Assembly: GCA_016219015.1 (NCBI GenBank)
Contig: JACRCL010000002.1
Coordinates: 1-64,000, forward strand
Source: Deltaproteobacteria bacterium
GTDB lineage: Bacteria > Desulfobacterota > GWC2-55-46
Length of the DNA: 64,000 nucleotides
Reading direction: 5' to 3'
The position numbers were made by a program, and so were the translations under genes. This document shows positions 26,571-34,024 of this stretch, piece after piece. The notes under the pieces are model-generated. The model saw only the letters and a list, made by a program, of their open reading frames with translations. It was not told the DNA's origin and did no database searches. Numbering within the stretch: position 1 is the stretch's first letter; each line of letters begins with the position of its first letter.

Positions 26571-26727
26571 CAGGGCATAGGGCGTAGCGACCGTAGGGAT
26601 AGAGGAGGGACGGGCGAGCGGGGTGGAAGGCGTATTTCTTAGGAAGGTTCGGCGGGCTCGTCATCCGTGAATGAGGCAAAGGGAGCCGAGCCCTATGCCC
26701 GAAAGCGCATGGCAATGCGCAAAAAGG
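26571..26727 (+). repeat. Repeat family F, copy 1
   Basis: The repeat is about 157 bp, from cagggcatagggcgtagcgac to gcatggcaatgcgcaaaaagg. The ends are inverted repeats (gggcatagggc / gccctatgccc). An inverted second copy is at 54583. It fills most of the 334-bp gap between the coiled-coil gene and the antiporter; an open frame over it (26446-26715 minus) is not a gene. Confidence 0.8.
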
Positions 26728-26783
26728 ATTTTCTGTAAAGGCGACAAGTAAGTCAAAGAGACTTTAAACATAAAAGGCCCACA

Positions 26784-28760
26784 TTGGAAAACATCCCCTT
26801 ACTTAAAGATATAGTTATATTAATGGCCGTCTCGGTGCCCATAAGCATCGCGCTCATGAGGATGGGCCTGCCGACGGTCATAGGCTTTTTCCTCACGGGC
26901 GTGATACTCGGGCCTTACGGCTTCGGGCTTGTGACCGAGCTGCATAAGGTAGAGACCCTCGCTCAGATAGGCATAGTGCTCCTCCTTTTCACCATCGGCA
27001 TCGAGTTTTCGATAGCGCGGATGCTCAACATCCGGCGTGAGGGCATCTTCGGCGGCGGGTTTCAGGTAATACTGACGACAACGATAGTCCTTTTGGCCGG
27101 GCTCGCCTTCGGGCAGCCCTTTTCAGTATCACTGCTGCTCGGCTTCATCATCTCCCTTTCATCTACGGCGATAGTATTGAAGCTCCTCGTGGACAGGGGG
27201 GAGGTGAACTCCCCGCACGGGAACCTGTCGGTCGGCGTATTGATATTCCAGGACCTGTGCGTAGTCCTGATGGTCATGGCCATACAGACCATCGGCAAGG
27301 GCGCCCCGTCGTCGGCCTCCGGCATAGCGAAGGGGCTCGGGCTGTCTATCGTCACCTTCGCGCTGATAGTAGCGGGGGTCACCCTGATAATCCCGCGCCT
27401 TTTCAACCAGGTCGTAAAGCTTCGCAATCGCGAGGTCTTCATACTGACCATAGTCCTTGTCTGCCTGGGCACCGCGTGGCTGACGTCGCTCGCCGGGCTT
27501 TCGCTCGCCCTGGGCGCGTTCATAGCGGGCCTTGCCATCTCGGAGTCCGAGTACTCCAACCAGATAGTGGCCGAGGTCATCCCGTTCAGGGATACATTCT
27601 CAAGCCTCTTTTTCATCTCGATAGGCATGCTCTTAGACGTTGGGTACTTCGCCTCCCACACGCTCATGATCGCACTCGCCGTCATCGCCATAATCGGCGT
27701 AAAGACGATAGTCCTTGCCGGGGTGGGGCAGGTATTGCGGTATCCTCTAAGGCTGTCGCTTATTGTAGGTTTGAGTCTCGCCCAGATAGGGGAGTTCTCG
27801 TTCATATTGATAAAGATGGGACAGGAATACGGGCTCCTTAACGAGGCGCTCTACCAGGGCCTGCTGTCGGCTTCTATTGTGAGCATGGCGCTTACGCCCT
27901 TCATATACCAGAGGTCCGCGAAACTCGCTTACGGCATAGGGAAGTACTTCGGCCGGGGCGGGGCAAAGGAGCCGTCCAAGAAGTCCGCCCTCTCGAACCA
28001 CGTGATAATAGTCGGCTACGGCCTTAACGGCAGGAACCTTGCCAGGGTATTGAAAGAAACAGCGATACCGCACCTCGTGATAGACATAAACATGGACAGG
28101 ATACACAAGGCGAAGGCCGCCGGGCACAAGGCCTACTTCGGGGACGCGTCTCACCCGGAGGTGATAAAGAAGATGGGCGTCGAGATGGCCAAGATGGTCG
28201 TCACGGCCATTTCAGACCCCATAACCACGAGGATGATAGTCAAGACGGCAAGGGAGATAAACCCGGCCGTCTCGATACTCGCGAGGACCCGTTACACGAG
28301 GGAGGTCGAGGAGCTCTACCGCCTCGGCGCGAACCAGGTGATACCCGAAGAGTTCGAGACCTCGGTCGAGATATTTGCCCGCGTGCTACGGGACTACAGG
28401 ATACCCGGCAATATCATCCAGAACCAGATAGACCTCGTCAGGCAGGAGGGCTACGCGATGTTCAGGAGCCCGTCGATAGCCGGAGAAAGGCTCGCCAAGC
28501 TCACGGCTGTTTTAGAAAAGACCGTGATGGATACGTTCTTCATAGACGGGGCCTGCTCCATAGCAGGCAAAACGCTCCGCGATCTTGACTTGAGGAAAAA
28601 TACCGGCGCTACGATAATAGCGATAATAAGGAAGGGGGAGGCGAAGACGAACCCGGCCGGGGACTTCGTCATCAACGAGGGGGACATACTGGTCCTCCTC
28701 GGCAGCCACGCCCAGTTGAATGCCGCTTTTGGTTTCCTTACCCAGGTCTGCCCGATTTAA
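26784..28760 (+). CDS. CPA2-family monovalent cation/proton antiporter with TrkA domains
   Basis: This 658-residue protein has a KefB-type membrane domain of about 12 helices (1-385, with FFLTGVILGPYGFGL and FTIGIEFS near helices 2-4). A cytoplasmic TrkA-N domain follows (about 405-520: HVIIVGYGLNGRNLARVL, an NAD-binding GxGxxGxxxA motif), then a TrkA-C domain (570-655). This is the plan of KefB/C and related K+/H+ or Na+/H+ antiporters gated by nucleotide. The annotated start is TTG at 26784; ATG at 26823 would remove 13 residues. Ion specificity cannot be told. Confidence 0.9.
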   Translation: MENIPLLKDIVILMAVSVPISIALMRMGLPTVIGFFLTGVILGPYGFGLVTELHKVETLAQIGIVLLLFTIGIEFSIARMLNIRREGIFGGGFQVILTTTIVLLAGLAFGQPFSVSLLLGFIISLSSTAIVLKLLVDRGEVNSPHGNLSVGVLIFQDLCVVLMVMAIQTIGKGAPSSASGIAKGLGLSIVTFALIVAGVTLIIPRLFNQVVKLRNREVFILTIVLVCLGTAWLTSLAGLSLALGAFIAGLAISESEYSNQIVAEVIPFRDTFSSLFFISIGMLLDVGYFASHTLMIALAVIAIIGVKTIVLAGVGQVLRYPLRLSLIVGLSLAQIGEFSFILIKMGQEYGLLNEALYQGLLSASIVSMALTPFIYQRSAKLAYGIGKYFGRGGAKEPSKKSALSNHVIIVGYGLNGRNLARVLKETAIPHLVIDINMDRIHKAKAAGHKAYFGDASHPEVIKKMGVEMAKMVVTAISDPITTRMIVKTAREINPAVSILARTRYTREVEELYRLGANQVIPEEFETSVEIFARVLRDYRIPGNIIQNQIDLVRQEGYAMFRSPSIAGERLAKLTAVLEKTVMDTFFIDGACSIAGKTLRDLDLRKNTGATIIAIIRKGEAKTNPAGDFVINEGDILVLLGSHAQLNAAFGFLTQVCPI

Positions 28761-28902
28761 GGCTACCTCTAAAAATTGTTCTTTTTCCTGATCTCTGCGT
28801 CAGGGCAAAAATAAAAATGCTCACATATTACATATATGCTGCGCTTTTTATTTCCGCCCTTCCTTGACCTCAGAAAAAATTCCTAATTTTTAGAGGCAGC
28901 CT
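28760..28902. repeat. Repeat family D, copy 1
   Basis: The inverted ends are AGGCTACCTCTAAAAATT / AATTTTTAGAGGCAGCCT, with an inner palindrome aaataaaaatgc / gcgctttttattt. It begins on the last base of the antiporter stop codon and could serve as its terminator. A second copy is at 35593. Confidence 0.85.
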
Positions 28903-28917
28903 TAATACGAACGCGAT

Positions 28918-29028
28918 TATGGGTATGCCAGCCGAATCCCGGCGCTTTAGCGCCAGGGTTAAGGCTGGCAAATAAAAATGTTTTTCCTTGCCATCAAATT
29001 TCTCCTTATTTAAAGGAAAAATTTTCAA
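28918..29028 (+). repeat. Repeat family A, copy 3
   Basis: The inner stem is GGCGC/GCGCC with a tttа-type CTTTAG loop and the outer arms are GCCAGCC/GGCTGGC. It is almost identical to the copy at 32843 and is followed by the same 'ctttatacttcgttgtgctcct' type sequence (split here for length). Confidence 0.85.
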
Positions 29029-29091
29029 TGTCTTTATACTTCGTTGTGCTCCTCGTCCAATCCTAAGACGTACATACCCCTCTTTACCGAA

Positions 29092-29124
29092 ATAAAAAAC
29101 CCCCTCCCTTTCGGGAGGGGGTTT
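29092..29124 (-). terminator. Terminator of the zinc-ribbon gene
   Basis: The stem AACCCCCTCCC / GGGAGGGGGTT has a 4-nt loop. On the minus strand it is followed by a T run. It lies 25 nt after the stop of the gene at 29149. Confidence 0.8.
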
Positions 29125-29148
29125 CAGTTTAGATGGACACAGAAAGTT

Positions 29149-29439
29149 TTACCTGTCCTCGGGGAGCTTGTAGCCCTTGCCAGCGAACTGTACGCCGTCC
29201 GGGTCCTCGCACCTCGGGGGGGATACCGCGTGCACCCCGCCGCACTTGGGGCATTTGCCCACGAAAGTCTTGAGGATAAACGCCTCTCCGCACCCCTGGC
29301 ATTTTGTCTTCAACCCGCCGTCCGGGATTGGCGCGTTCCTCACGCCGCCGCCGTGCGCGTTATAGACGAACTCCACAAGCTCAATACCCTCTGAAAACGG
29401 ACCACCGCCATTCGGCCCGCAGCTTCCGCAATCACCCAT
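29149..29439 (-). CDS. Small zinc-ribbon protein, unknown function
   Basis: This 96-residue protein begins MGDCGSCGPNGGG, a small glycine-cysteine cluster. A central zinc ribbon has the knuckles CQGCGEAF and CPKCGGVHA, with one more cysteine at PPRCEDPDG. The ribosome site AAGGAGG is strong, and a clear terminator follows, so it is a real single-gene unit. The ribbon suggests binding to nucleic acid or a metal-transfer role. I do not recognise the family. Confidence 0.7.
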   Translation of the reverse strand: MGDCGSCGPNGGGPFSEGIELVEFVYNAHGGGVRNAPIPDGGLKTKCQGCGEAFILKTFVGKCPKCGGVHAVSPPRCEDPDGVQFAGKGYKLPEDR

Positions 29440-29634
29440 TGTAAGACCTCCTTCAGATTAAAAATAGGAAAATATCGATAAATATAAGGATACTACAAAT
29501 CCGCACGCGGTTCAAATGCAAATAATAACAGGGTTTAAGGGGCGGGATGGATGATAAATGTCAGATTTGGGGCAAAATCATTATTACATATAGTCTCTGT
29601 AATTATCCCTTATAGAAATCTATACTTCCGGCAC

Positions 29635-29883
29635 ATGGGTAAAAAACAAGCCGCTGACGAAAGATGCCTCGCCCTCGGGCAAAAGATAAAAAAACTGAGG
29701 GAGCTACGAGGTCAGACCCAGGAGGGCCTCGCCGAGAAGGCGGATATTGATACAAGCTACATCGGGCAGATCGAGAGGGGGCTAAGGTATCCTTCTTTAA
29801 AAGTCCTTTTCAGGATAGCAGACGCGCTGAATGTAAAAATTATAGAACTATTTAAGGAAGTCAGTACCCAAAAAGCCAAGTGA
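29635..29883 (+). CDS. XRE-family HTH regulator (controller-type)
   Basis: The protein has 82 residues from ATG 29635; a longer frame from 29551 adds a hydrophobic stretch unlike the family. The helix-turn-helix spans about 15-70: LGQKIKKLRELRGQTQEGLA, then the recognition helix DTSYIGQIERGLRYPS, then LFRIADALNV. Size and layout match the C proteins that control restriction-modification genes. The gene is only 28 nt upstream of the HARE-HTH nuclease-like gene and on the same strand, so it probably regulates it. The DNA here is visibly AT-richer than the surrounding genes. Confidence 0.85.
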   Translation: MGKKQAADERCLALGQKIKKLRELRGQTQEGLAEKADIDTSYIGQIERGLRYPSLKVLFRIADALNVKIIELFKEVSTQKAK

Positions 29884-29911
29884 AGCTATTTCTTGTTGAA
29901 CCGGGTTTGCC

Positions 29912-30646
29912 ATGAAACAGTATGAGGCTGTAATAAAAATTATGGAGGAGAATGGCGGGTTCGCTACTCTTGGCTTTTTAAATCAGAATGTTTTGCGAGT
30001 TGAAGGTTGTGAGTGGAAGACAAAAACCCCTTTTGCAAGTATCCGCCGCATTGTCCAGGATGAGCGTTATTTCTTTAAAGTACGGCCTGGCCTATGGGCA
30101 TTAAAATCCGCTAAAGGTAAACTTCCTCCGGAAATCCTGCCCGCGAAAGGCCAACCAAAGGCACAACAGGAAGAATATTCTCATACCTATTATCAGGGGC
30201 TGATTGTTGAACTTGGGAATTTCAACAAGTATAAGACATTTGTTCCAAATCAGGATAAAAACAGGCTTTATTTGGGCAAGAAACTCTCAGAGATAGCGAC
30301 AGTTCCCAACATAAACAAGTTCAGCTACGATCATATTGTTCGTACAACCCAGACGATAGACGTAACGTGGTTTAACGGAAGAAGTATGCCAGCAAGCCTT
30401 TTTGAGATCGAACATTCGACACCCATGCATAGTTCTTTATTGAAGTTCTTTGAGCTTCAGGATTTTCATGCTAACTTCCGTATAGTCGCCGACGCGGTTA
30501 GAAAAAAAGAGTTTCATGCAAAATTATCTTTGGAGGCTTTTAAGCCGATTTGCAATCGGATTGGGTTTTGGAGTTATGAAGAGGTAGTCGAATTGCATGC
30601 AAAAACAAGCGCAGTTATAAGTGTCGAAGCAAGGCTCGGATTATAA
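29912..30646 (+). CDS. HARE-HTH protein with a restriction-endonuclease-like domain
   Basis: This 244-residue protein has residues 5-65 that form a HARE-HTH winged helix (AVIKIMEENGGFATLGFL ... TPFASIRRIV ... VRPGLWAL), a module fused to restriction enzymes in bacteria and thought to recognise modified DNA. Residues 93-200 look like a PD-(D/E)XK-type core: E100 in an early helix, D150 in QTIDVTWF, then the FEIEHST strand with E165, E167 and H168 where the canonical E-x-K would be. No methyltransferase lies nearby, which fits a modification-dependent (type IV-like) enzyme. The gene is AT-rich and flanked by an XRE regulator and a small acidic protein. Nuclease activity is inferred. Confidence 0.7.
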   Translation: MKQYEAVIKIMEENGGFATLGFLNQNVLRVEGCEWKTKTPFASIRRIVQDERYFFKVRPGLWALKSAKGKLPPEILPAKGQPKAQQEEYSHTYYQGLIVELGNFNKYKTFVPNQDKNRLYLGKKLSEIATVPNINKFSYDHIVRTTQTIDVTWFNGRSMPASLFEIEHSTPMHSSLLKFFELQDFHANFRIVADAVRKKEFHAKLSLEAFKPICNRIGFWSYEEVVELHAKTSAVISVEARLGL

Positions 30647-30661
30647 GGGACTGAGGTAAGA

Positions 30662-30862
30662 ATGGATTTCCCGGTAGACAAATGGGCAAAGGCTATTGCT
30701 GAAAGGCTAAGTGATGAATGGGACGGCAAGGCAGACTTTCCGGAAGATGCCGAGTTGTTGAAGGAGGTTTTAACAAAGGCGCTCAGCGCCGTCCCCGGCG
30801 AGTGCATGCGGTTAGTCGGCAGCGGAGTAATCGAAGAGTCATACTTTGAGCCGCTTGACTAA
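30662..30862 (+). CDS. Small acidic protein downstream of the HARE-HTH gene
   Basis: This 66-residue acidic protein (DFPVDKWAKAIAERLSDEWD ... FEPLD) has no signal peptide, membrane segment or known motif. It starts 15 nt after the HARE-HTH gene; the sequence between has GGGACTGAGGTAAG, a usable ribosome site. Its place as third gene of the island suggests a partner or inhibitor of the nuclease, but this is only positional. It is followed by the convergent dGTPase gene. Confidence 0.6.
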   Translation: MDFPVDKWAKAIAERLSDEWDGKADFPEDAELLKEVLTKALSAVPGECMRLVGSGVIEESYFEPLD

Positions 30863-30905
30863 AGCCAAATTAATAAGCAGAAAGCCTCGTTAAAGCATCC
30901 CCCCC

Positions 30906-32060
30906 TCACACCTTCTCATACGGGTCAAAGAGCTTTTTGAACTCGTCGAGGGCGAACCTGTCGGTCATGCCCGCTATGTAGTCGCAGACGACCCTGTGCT
31001 TGGCCGATTTTTCAATGAGCGAGTGCACGTGGGGCGGCAGGAGCTTGGGCGCCCTTAAGTACGCCTTGAAAAGCTCCTTTATTATCCTCTCGGCCTTGTC
31101 GGCCATCCTTATGACCCGGTGGTGCCTGTAGAGGTTCTCCCTCAGGAACTTCTTCAACTGCCTGTTCTTCTTCTCCATCTCGGGGCTGAACTGCGCGATG
31201 TTCTTCCCCCGCGCCCTTACGTCCTCTATCGAGGATACGCCCTCGGCCTCGATGGTCTTTGATACCGTCTCGACAAGGTCGGTGACCTGCGCGTTTATTA
31301 TGCTTATGATGGTCTGGTACTTGAGCACCTTCTGGTCCGACTCAGGGTACTGCCCCCTTATCCTCTCGTAGTTCGCCTGCCAGAGCTCGACATTTTTTAA
31401 TTGGGCCGGGTCTAACATCTCTGAAGTGAGCCCGTCGTCTATGTCGTGGTTGTTGTAGGCTATTTCATCAGCTATATCGGCTATTTGCGCCTCCAGGCAG
31501 GGAGACTTGCCGTTCTCGTACTCGTCGTTCAGCTTCGGCCTGTCGTGCTCAGAGTTGTGCTTTACTATCCCCTCCCTTACCTCCCAGGTGAGGTTAAGGC
31601 CCGGAAAGCCGGGGTACCTCTTCTCAAGCTCTTCGACTATCCGCAGGCTGTGCGCGTTATGCTCAAACCCGCCGTGCTCGGACATAAGCTCGTTTAATAC
31701 TGTCTCCCCGGAGTGCCCGAAGGGAGGGTGACCTAAGTCATGGGAAAGCGCGATGGCTTCTGATAAATCTTCATTGAGGGCCAGAGCTCTCGCTATGGTG
31801 CGGGATATCTGGGCTACTTCGATGGTATGCGTAAGGCGGGTCCTGTAATGGTCGCCCTCATGGTAGACGAAAACCTGGGTCTTGTACTCGAGCCGCCTGA
31901 AGGCGTTGCAGTGTATGACCCTGTCCCTGTCCCTCTGGAAGGGGGTCCTGAAGGGGTGTTCCGGCTCTTTGTACCTGCGCCCCCTCGTGGAATTGCTCTT
32001 CGCCGCGTAAGGGGCGAGCCTCTGCGCCTCGATCTCGGAAAAGTTCATATTTTTAGCCAT
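30906..32060 (-). CDS. dgt: Deoxyguanosinetriphosphate triphosphohydrolase-like protein
   Basis: The protein has 384 residues from ATG 32060; a TTG two codons upstream and ATG 32048 are alternatives. It is an HD-domain dNTP triphosphohydrolase: RLTHTIEVAQISRTIA carries the first histidine, HDLGHPPFGHSGE the HD pair, and ADEIAYNNHDIDDG the final aspartate. The early block RRLEYKTQVF is also conserved. It hydrolyses dGTP (or other dNTPs) to the nucleoside and triphosphate. It is divergent from the Slp gene with 33 nt between starts and convergent with the HARE island. Family size and motifs make it a housekeeping enzyme. Confidence 0.92.
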   Translation of the reverse strand: MAKNMNFSEIEAQRLAPYAAKSNSTRGRRYKEPEHPFRTPFQRDRDRVIHCNAFRRLEYKTQVFVYHEGDHYRTRLTHTIEVAQISRTIARALALNEDLSEAIALSHDLGHPPFGHSGETVLNELMSEHGGFEHNAHSLRIVEELEKRYPGFPGLNLTWEVREGIVKHNSEHDRPKLNDEYENGKSPCLEAQIADIADEIAYNNHDIDDGLTSEMLDPAQLKNVELWQANYERIRGQYPESDQKVLKYQTIISIINAQVTDLVETVSKTIEAEGVSSIEDVRARGKNIAQFSPEMEKKNRQLKKFLRENLYRHHRVIRMADKAERIIKELFKAYLRAPKLLPPHVHSLIEKSAKHRVVCDYIAGMTDRFALDEFKKLFDPYEKV

Positions 32061-32087
32061 TGACAAATCCCTAAAGGATAATACAAT
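32060..32087 (+). promoter_or_regulatory. Promoter of the Slp lipoprotein gene
   Basis: TTGACA at 32060-32065 and TACAAT at 32082-32087 are spaced by 16 nt. The ATG at 32094 is only 6 nt after the -10 box, so the mRNA would start at or next to the start codon. Confidence 0.65.
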
Positions 32088-32093
32088 TTAGTT

Positions 32094-32690
32094 ATGAAAA
32101 ACCTCATCCTCGTACTCGCGGCTCTTGTCGTCTTTGCAGGCTGTTCCGTCATGCCCAAGACCATCTTGAAGGAGGTCGACCGGGATATCACCCTCGACAT
32201 GGTCCGGTCGAGGCCCGAGCAGTTCGTAGGCAAAAGGGTCCTCTGGGGCGGAAAGATACTCGGCACCGATAATCTCGAAGAACATACCGAAATAGAGGTC
32301 CTCGAATCGAGCCTCGGGTACGACGACACGCCCGCGAACGGCACATCCAAGGGCCGTTTCATAATACAATCCAAGCAGTTCCTCGACAGCAACATCTACA
32401 AGGCCAATAAAAGGATAACCGTTGCCGGCACCATAAAGGGCGTCGAGGTGAGGAAGATCGGCAAGTCCGACTACCGTTACCCGATAATCACCCCGATAGA
32501 TATGCGCCTTTCGGAGCAGCCACCGCAGACGCCTTACCCGGACTATTACAATTATCCGCCCTATATGTACGGGCCTTACGGGCCATACGGGCCGTATAAC
32601 CCGTTCTATCCTTCCTCGCCCTACGGGCCAACGCCTTACCCTTACAGGTACCCGTATCCGTGGCCGTATCCGTACCCGCCCTTCCCTTAA
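32094..32690 (+). CDS. Slp-family outer-membrane lipoprotein with Pro/Tyr/Gly-rich tail
   Basis: This 198-residue protein has a signal peptide with lipobox VFAGC (Cys 17), so it is lipid-anchored. Residues 20-140 match the Slp/YeaY starvation lipoproteins: DITLDMVRSRPEQFVGKRVLWGGKI, the ESSLGYDDTP block and GRFIIQS...FLD. Residues 145-198 are an unusual low-complexity tail of P, Y and G with repeated GPYGPY and YPYP units, not typical of Slp. The gene starts with almost no leader. The tail may be a surface or cell-wall contact segment. Confidence 0.85.
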   Translation: MKNLILVLAALVVFAGCSVMPKTILKEVDRDITLDMVRSRPEQFVGKRVLWGGKILGTDNLEEHTEIEVLESSLGYDDTPANGTSKGRFIIQSKQFLDSNIYKANKRITVAGTIKGVEVRKIGKSDYRYPIITPIDMRLSEQPPQTPYPDYYNYPPYMYGPYGPYGPYNPFYPSSPYGPTPYPYRYPYPWPYPYPPFP

Positions 32691-32703
32691 TCGGTACGAG
32701 CGC

Positions 32704-32842
32704 GATAAAAGTCTTTATACTTCGTTGTGCTCCTCGGAAAATCCTCGACGTACCGCAAAAAGTACGCCTGCGGTTTTCCTCGTCGCCCGCCTCGTCTAAA
32801 GCCATTTCTCGCGCTCTGAGCATTTCTTGGTACGAGCGCGAT
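32704..32842 (+). repeat. Repeat H unit and spacer before family A copy 4
   Basis: It reads aagtctttatacttcgttgtg, then a small hairpin gtaccgcaaaaagtac. It is bounded by two copies of ggtacgagcgcga (32692 and 32830). Related sequence follows the A copies at 29028 and 32953. Confidence 0.6.
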
Positions 32843-32953
32843 TATGGGTATGCCAGCCGAATCCCGGCGCTTTAGCGCCAGGGTTAAGGCTGGCAAATAA
32901 AAATGCTTTTCCTTGCCATCAAATTTCTCCTTATTTAAAGGAGAAATTTTCAA
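32843..32953 (+). repeat. Repeat family A, copy 4
   Basis: It is nearly identical to the copy at 28918. The inner stem is GGCGC/GCGCC and the second hairpin is TTTCTCC/GGAGAAA. It is followed by a repeat H unit up to about 33025. Confidence 0.85.
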
Positions 32954-33186
32954 AGTCTTTATACTTCGTTGTGCTCCTAAGAAAAATCCTAAGACGTCCG
33001 CAAAAAGTACGCCTGCGGTTTTACTTCTAAACCCCTCCCCCTTGACGGGGGAGGGCAGGGTGGGGGTGAAATGGGTTGTCGGTTTACGGTTATCAGCAGA
33101 TAACGGACAACCGATAACTGATAACTTTCAAAAAAACTCACCCTTCCCTCAGTCCCCTCCCATCAAGGGAGGGGAGGTTAGCTGTC
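32954..33186. repeat. Repeat H unit and G/C palindromes in a gene-free gap
   Basis: The gap holds repeat H (to 33025), a short palindrome cctccccctt/acgggggagg near 33033, and an inverted pair ggttatc...ataacgg...gataactgataact near 33090-33120. No gene is seen until the 45-residue ORF at 33187. Confidence 0.5.
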
Positions 33187-33324
33187 TTATTTCGGGCCGC
33201 AGCCGTCCTTTACGCCCCTCAAGAAGGCGAGATACTCGTCGTAGTACTCGTCCATGAACTCGAATATATCCTTGCCTTCCATGTCGATGCCCTTCTTACT
33301 TTTAAGGAACTCAAGAAAGGTCAT
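33187..33324 (-). CDS. 45-residue protein downstream of queC
   Basis: The short ORF is MTFLEFLKSKKGIDMEGKD ... DGCGPK. It has a strong AAGGAGG 6 nt before its ATG and lies 9 nt after the queC stop codon, so it is likely to be translated from the queC mRNA. It is acidic and helical in the middle (FEFMDEYYDEYLAFLR), with one cysteine near the end. I know no function for it. Confidence 0.6.
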   Translation of the reverse strand: MTFLEFLKSKKGIDMEGKDIFEFMDEYYDEYLAFLRGVKDGCGPK

Positions 33325-33333
33325 AAGGCCTCC

Positions 33334-33993
33334 TTATCTGTAGTGTATTGGGTCAGGGACCCCGGCCTCGTGGAAGCCCCTGAGCCTCAAAAGGCACGAG
33401 TCGCACTCGCCGCAGGCCGCCTTAGAGTCTTTGTAACATGACCACGTAAGGTGCAGGGGCGCGTTCAGCTCAACGCCTTTTCTGACTATTTCTGATTTAC
33501 GCATGTGTATAAGTGGGGTTATTATCCTTATGGCGCTGCCTGGCTTCGTGCCGAGCGAGACGGCCGCCTCAAACGCCTTGAAGAACCCCTCCCGGCAGTC
33601 GGGATAGCCCGAGGAGTCTTCCTCCACTGCCCCGATGTAGACCTCTTTCGCTCCTATGACCTCCGCCCACGACACGGCTATCGACAACAAATGCGCGTTC
33701 CTGAAAGGGACGTAGGTTATCGGCACGCCCTTTCTTCCGAGGTCGCCCGAGGGGACGTCTATCCCGGAGTCGGTCAGGGCCGACCCGCCGATCTCCTTAA
33801 GATAGCCTATCTCGGCCACCAGCCGCGCCTTTACATCGAAGTAATCGGCGATTTTATTGAAGGCCTCGAGCTCGCGCCCTTCGGTCCTCTGGCCGTAGTT
33901 GACGTGTAAAAAAGCGGCATCGCCTTTTGCGCGGGCGATGGCGGCGGTAACGGCGCTGTCGAGCCCGCCGCTTACTAAAACTACTGAGCGCAT
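33334..33993 (-). CDS. queC: 7-cyano-7-deazaguanine synthase
   Basis: This 219-residue enzyme converts carboxydeazaguanine to preQ0 for queuosine (or deazaguanine DNA modification). The N-terminal PP-loop is VLVSGGLDSAVTAAIA. The C-terminal zinc site has CYKDSKAACGECDSCLLRLRGF, with four cysteines. Length and motifs match QueC. No queD, queE or queF is next to it, and no dpd DNA-modification genes are seen. The 45-residue ORF follows in the same direction. Confidence 0.95.
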   Translation of the reverse strand: MRSVVLVSGGLDSAVTAAIARAKGDAAFLHVNYGQRTEGRELEAFNKIADYFDVKARLVAEIGYLKEIGGSALTDSGIDVPSGDLGRKGVPITYVPFRNAHLLSIAVSWAEVIGAKEVYIGAVEEDSSGYPDCREGFFKAFEAAVSLGTKPGSAIRIITPLIHMRKSEIVRKGVELNAPLHLTWSCYKDSKAACGECDSCLLRLRGFHEAGVPDPIHYR

Positions 33994-34024
33994 GGTTCAA
34001 TTAAAGCATATAGTAATTGCCGCC

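Noticed and set aside
26446-26715. 89-residue minus-strand ORF
   Set aside because: It lies over the family F repeat, its translation is low-complexity, and the same sequence occurs inverted at 54583.
30662-32060. dGTPase as part of the HARE defence island
   Set aside because: It is convergent, normal in base composition, and has the features of the common housekeeping Dgt-like family.
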